From contig JAIWZP010000011.1 in NCBI GenBank assembly GCA_025201375.1, positions 558,001 to 622,000 on the forward strand: 64,000 nucleotides of DNA. Reading direction: 5' to 3'. Position 1 is the stretch's first letter; every line of letters begins with the position of its first letter. Made by a program: the position numbers and the translations under genes. The notes beneath the pieces are model-generated. The model had not been told where the DNA came from. It saw nothing but the letters and a program-made list of their open reading frames with translations, and ran no database searches. The DNA comes from Gongronella butleri. Taxonomy: Eukaryota; Mucoromycota; Mucoromycetes; Mucorales; Cunninghamellaceae. Below, piece by piece: positions 59,872 through 64,000 of this stretch.

Positions 59872-60499
59872 GGTGTAAAGCAAGACGCACCAGCTAGTGC
59901 CGTTCACTCACGCAAATCGGAGTGCGTAATAAAATGCAGCGTCATATCATTGGGTCATAATTTTGCACATTTTCGAGTTTTTGTTGTTTTCCGCGTTTTG
60001 AGCGCGTACCCAGCTGTACAGTACTGTACAGTACAGTACAGTAATATCATAGAAAATCATAGTAAGCACACATCCAGCAAGCAGAAAACACCATCTATTG
60101 TCATTTTGCTGCCTTCAGCGGGACCTACAAACGGCCAGTGACTTGAAAATTTTTGCATTACGGTACGAAAGGACCATTTTGTGAAGCAAGTCTCTGTCAA
60201 CACCTGACCACATGCTACAAATGTAGACCAACTTAGAAATTGACAGGGAGATCTTTTCTTCACGGCATTTCGCAAGAGTTTCAAGGTCACTGGAGAACAA
60301 AATTCTGGAAAATGTCGTTTATTTCACTACGCTGATGCTGGAATCCTAATTTTTTTGGAGAGAAGCCGCTGCGTGGGCTGTTACCTGCTGTTAGTTCTTC
60401 ATCAATGCCTTCAGCAGCGCTCTAAAAAACTGCAGACATGCAGAGAAATTTGCGCGTTTGCCATTCAAAAACGAAAAAAGGTTGTTTTCCAGATTTTGA
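59872..60499. other. AT-rich region with GTACA microsatellite
   Basis: About 630 bases between the secreted-protein gene and repeat copy B. A run of overlapping tgtacagtac units lies at about 60013-60042, a small palindromic microsatellite. A similar short palindrome cluster lies left of copy A (33902-33947). No gene. Confidence 0.4.
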
Positions 60500-63095
60500 C
60501 GGCGTGCTGTTTCTCCAGAATATTTTTTACAGCCTGCTCGCCCGCCACGCCAATGAAACATGCGTCATGGTGTAAACTATAGCTCAATGTTCAAGACGGA
60601 CGCGCCCAATTTTTTTGGACTCGAAAATGCCAAAAAACCCCTATTTATACTATTTGGCATTCATCTGTCCATCTGCATGGCGGACCCCGCTCAAAAATGG
60701 CTACATCGAATTCAGCGCAAAGTTTGCAAGAAAAAAGTTTATTCCCCCAAAGCACCACGACCACTTTTGAAAAATTCAGGGGTCACTCAGGGGTCACACA
60801 TTTCAAAGTCAGAATATGCCAAATTTGGGAAATTTCGAACTCCGAGTGATCAATGCATCCCAAACAGGTAACTTCGACAATTTGCTATTGGCAGACAAAA
60901 TTGCAGGACGCCGCAACTTTAAGAAAATGCCCAAAGAGTGACGCATGAACGGCGATCGGCAGAGAACATTGCTTACTTTGGGCAAAATTTTTTTGCAAAA
61001 ATTTAAGGTTTGACACTTCCAAATTAAGGTGCGAAAATTGCATGGATTTTTTTTTGCACTGTATTTTTATTTTTTTTATTTTGCACATTTTTGTGCACTG
61101 ATGACAATGGCTGGGCTGCAGCCTGGTGATGAAATGACCGATGCAAAAAGTAAAAACCCAGGCTAGCGCACCGCAAGTCATCTCATTAGATACTTTGCCT
61201 CCTTTTTGTTAGTAAAACTGCAATAAAAATCACAAGTTTATTAGACCATTGTTGAACAAATCGCGATCAAAGATTTTGATGAAAAAGTGAATTTTCTCTG
61301 CGGGTTTTAGCCATCCACCGATGAAACTAGTCTTGTTCGATAGAGATTCAGCAGGTGCTTTTTACACGTAAAAAGTACCGTGTGTTATTTAATCCGTTGC
61401 CGAGAACATCGAACTTAAATGTTTTTGAAATGTTTGAACGGCTTTCACAAGTGTACAAACACCAGCAGGTATGATATCCGGCAAACAATATTCTGGAAAT
61501 GTCGTCCAAGCGTGTCTCTTTTGAGTGGTGCCAGTTTTACGTATTCCGATACACGAAATATTTTGAGAGACACTGCTAAATTTGTGAGATTGTCGATATT
61601 TTGGATTCATCTGTATAGCGACTCAACTAGGTGCCTCTGGTTTTTAATGTCATGTTGAAAAAATATACGACAAAATAGCCGAATGCAAAGAATTGGAGAG
61701 ATGATCCAATCCAGGTTGTAGACTTTAATATTTAGTTTGTGAAAACCTTTGAAAAATCGCCAAAGTTGTAGACAACTCGGCTGGTTGGTCTCTTGTTTTT
61801 AACGATTTTTAAAAATAAACGCCTGAAAATTATCAAATGGCACTGCTTTGGCAATGATGCAACCCTTGTTATTGGCGTTCAGATTGAATGTCGTGAAATT
61901 GGCGATTACCTCGACAGCAGCCTGATCGACCTCAGGTTTGCAATTCTTTCCTGGAAAAAGAGGCGCGCATCGACCACGTGGGAAAATTTCGAGATGATTG
62001 AAGTACGATTTCACTGCGAAATTGTTTTTTAAAAAACGCGCTACAGCCAAATTTTCAGCAATGTCAAGTTTCTCGTCGAACCAGCAGATTGATACTGTAT
62101 CGGGGTTTGATTTTTTTCTGAAAAGACAAAAGAGAGAAGCCAAATCCTATAGGTGCGAGAGTTTCGTGGCACTGCGACGAGTCTTTGGTGGTGAAATGAT
62201 TTTTCGAATTTGAAAAAAAAAGTTGGTGGTCGGGTCAAAATGCATCTGGGGGTCCCCCGCTTTGAGAGGTTCAATGCCAGGCAGACAGAAATCCAAATCC
62301 ATTTGGCAGCCTAGAACTGTACACACCAGCGCTTGGAGAGTCATCTCATTAGATGCGTTCATCTCCTCTTCTTAAGCAAATCTGCAATAAAAATCTAGGG
62401 TTGACTTGATGATTGATCACGAGGAAAAAGTGAACAAAGTCAAATTTCAGAAATCTGAATTTCTTGACCAATTTTGGTCGCACGGCAGTGAAACTGATTT
62501 CATTTGACAGAGAATCAGATTATGCATTTTTTGTCGCTGCAAAATTGCCGTGGGTAGCCTAGTTCGTTGCCGAGAAAATTGAGATTGAAATTTTAATTCT
62601 GGCGTTGCAAGTGTACAAAGGTTGCGCATCGGCTTTGCCAGACTAAGATGAAATGACCTCCGCGTGCGTCTCTTTCGACTGGTAAGTTTTCAGCATGATC
62701 TGATAACAATTTACTGTAACACGAAAGGGCCGCAATTGTGAATTTCTAGACAAATATTAATTTTCTTGTCAACGGCCTGATCAACCCCCAGTTTTTACTT
62801 TGTTTTCGAGAAAAAGTAGCCAAAATGCACAAGTGACATTAAGATTCATGGAGCGGCGGGCACTTGCTGGCGAGCTGTGTTGATTTTCGTAAATTGGGAT
62901 ACCGTATTCTAGCGATTTTGCAAGGGGGTCGGTCGGCATTTTTGAGCAGTAAAATTTAGGTACTCGGATCGCTACGCCTTTCACACCCAGGATAAACATG
63001 CCTGGTTTATCTACAAAAATGATATAAAAACCAAGGGCTAATTATCTGATTTTGGCATAAAATGTGATCTTCAGTTTTGTCGGTTGTTTCGACAA
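60500..63095. repeat. Diverged compound repeat, copy B
   Basis: Second copy of the repeat seen at 34270-36840, same orientation, aligned over about 2.6 kb by the anchor phrases given there. Its two internal units start near 61173 and 62340 (both at gtcatctcattaga), about 1167 bases apart. Both units contain gcaataaaaatc, cgttgccgaga and a gtctcttt(c/t)ga motif in the same order. No shared open frame, no terminal repeats and no transposase or reverse-transcriptase motif seen. Confidence 0.85.
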
Positions 63096-63099
63096 CAGG

Positions 63100-64000
63100 C
63101 GATTTTGAACCTGCTTTGGCCCTAAATTTATGCAAAATGTATTTTCTCAGGAGTCAGGACTGAATGATCCGTTCTCTTGGAAAAACGCGATGTTGTCGGA
63201 TTTTTGAGTCGAGCATTCACTGGTTTAAATTTGGAGCCATGTAGTCAGACTCCTCTGGAGAAACGTGTAAAATATTACAGTATTTGGCTCTGGTGGTTTT
63301 CACTAGAAAACTCGAATCTCGAGGTTTCTCAAGACCGAGTGATCCGATTCGCAAAACAAATTAACACTGTTAGAGACTTGGGTTTACCATCAACTGCTCC
63401 AAATTTGGAACCAGATGAGCTAGTTTCTGATGACGCGCCAGTTTCATACGCGTACAGTAATAAATAAAAAAAGGGGTAAATTTACCGGCATTTGGTCTCG
63501 TGCATCAGCAACGGCTGAGCGCCCCGATGCATGATTCATCTCAAAAGAACCAGCATGTAAACGCGGTAAAAGCGCTTGTGGTTTGGGGACATCGCATCAT
63601 GTTCTTGGTGGCGAGTTAGCCTTTAGGAACCATTTTGACCCTGATTTGGCTCTGATTTCACGTGAAATGCATTTTCCCAGGACTGAATGATCCGATTTGC
63701 GTAAAAACTTGAAATCATTGTATTTTTGAGCCAAATGTCCACTGGTCTAAATTTGGAGCCGTATGGTCAACTTCATCGCGTGAAACGCGTAAAATATTAT
63801 TTAACGCTGGGGTTTCAGTAGCAAACACGAATCTCAAGATTCCTCGCGACTGAGCGATGCGATTCGCGAAAAAAATCAACACCGTTAAAGAATGGGGTCT
63901 TCCGTTAACTGGTCCAAATTCGGAAGCAGATGAGCAAGTTTCTGAGAAAGCGCCAGTTTCGTAGGCATAAAGGGGTAAAATCGCCAGCATTTGGTCACGT
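63100..64000. repeat. Tandem duplication, period about 528 bases
   Basis: Segment 63107-63512 recurs at 63639-64000 (cut by the window end). Matching anchors: tgatccg (63166 and 63689), aaatttggagcc(a/g)t (63228 and 63748), cgtaaaatatta (63267 and 63789), aatctc(g/a)ag(g/a)tt, and ggggtaaa at the end of each (63473 and 63973). It directly follows repeat copy B. The first copy leaves a 96-codon frame open (63177-63467) that the second copy breaks, so coding is unlikely. Confidence 0.85.

Noticed and set aside
63177..63467. 96-codon frame in the terminal tandem repeat
   Set aside because: The second repeat copy breaks the frame, so the open stretch is most likely chance.

Overview
The window reads as nuclear DNA of a filamentous fungus, most likely an early-diverging lineage such as Mucoromycota (inference). 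Nearly all protein genes are split by short GT-AG introns of about 50-150 bases. Many introns have a CTGAC/TTGAC branch site, often followed by ACGC(G/C), and then a long T run. The products are typical fungal ones: Sin3 corepressor, LIM-RhoGAP, one-cysteine peroxiredoxin, Erv41, Tad3, a PCL/Pho80-type cyclin and a hexose-type transporter. No operons, CRISPR arrays or complete mobile elements were seen. Exon boundaries were set by hand from splice motifs and by checking that the frame closes. The summed coding length is a multiple of three for the C2-lipase, lipoate ligase, ZIP, sugar transporter, cyclin, FMN-oxidase-like, kinesin, PNGase and secreted-protein models.

Layout, left half. 0-12 kb: four minus-strand genes, namely a partial PH-like protein, an MCT-type MFS transporter, a LIM-LIM-C1-RhoGAP protein and mitochondrial GatA. 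12-21 kb: C2-domain lipase (+), Tad3 (-), lipoate ligase (+), a small Ser/Pro/Met-rich protein (+) and a histidine-rich ZIP zinc transporter (+). 21.7-23.2 kb: Erv41-like (-). 23.2-29.1 kb: gene-poor, with an intronless tRNA-Leu(CAA) and a small protein beginning MGCC. 29.1-33.1 kb: a sugar transporter containing an inferred 5-base microexon, then a cyclin.

Layout, right half. 33.1-38.7 kb: AT-rich, gene-poor, carrying copy A of a diverged repeat. 38.7-46 kb: acidic small protein, 1-Cys peroxiredoxin and Sin3 (all -). 46.3-59.9 kb: FMN-oxidase-like protein, a kinesin (kinesin-4-like), a PNGase fused to an L-type lectin domain, and a secreted/membrane-anchored protein (all +). 59.9-64 kb: copy B of the repeat followed by a roughly 528-base tandem duplication.

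The genes do not form one pathway. GatA and lipoate ligase serve mitochondria. Tad3 and GatA both serve tRNA function. Erv41 and the PNGase-lectin both touch glycoprotein traffic and quality control. The most unusual items are the PNGase-lectin fusion, the 5-base microexon, and the duplicated compound non-coding repeat (four units of about 1.15 kb).
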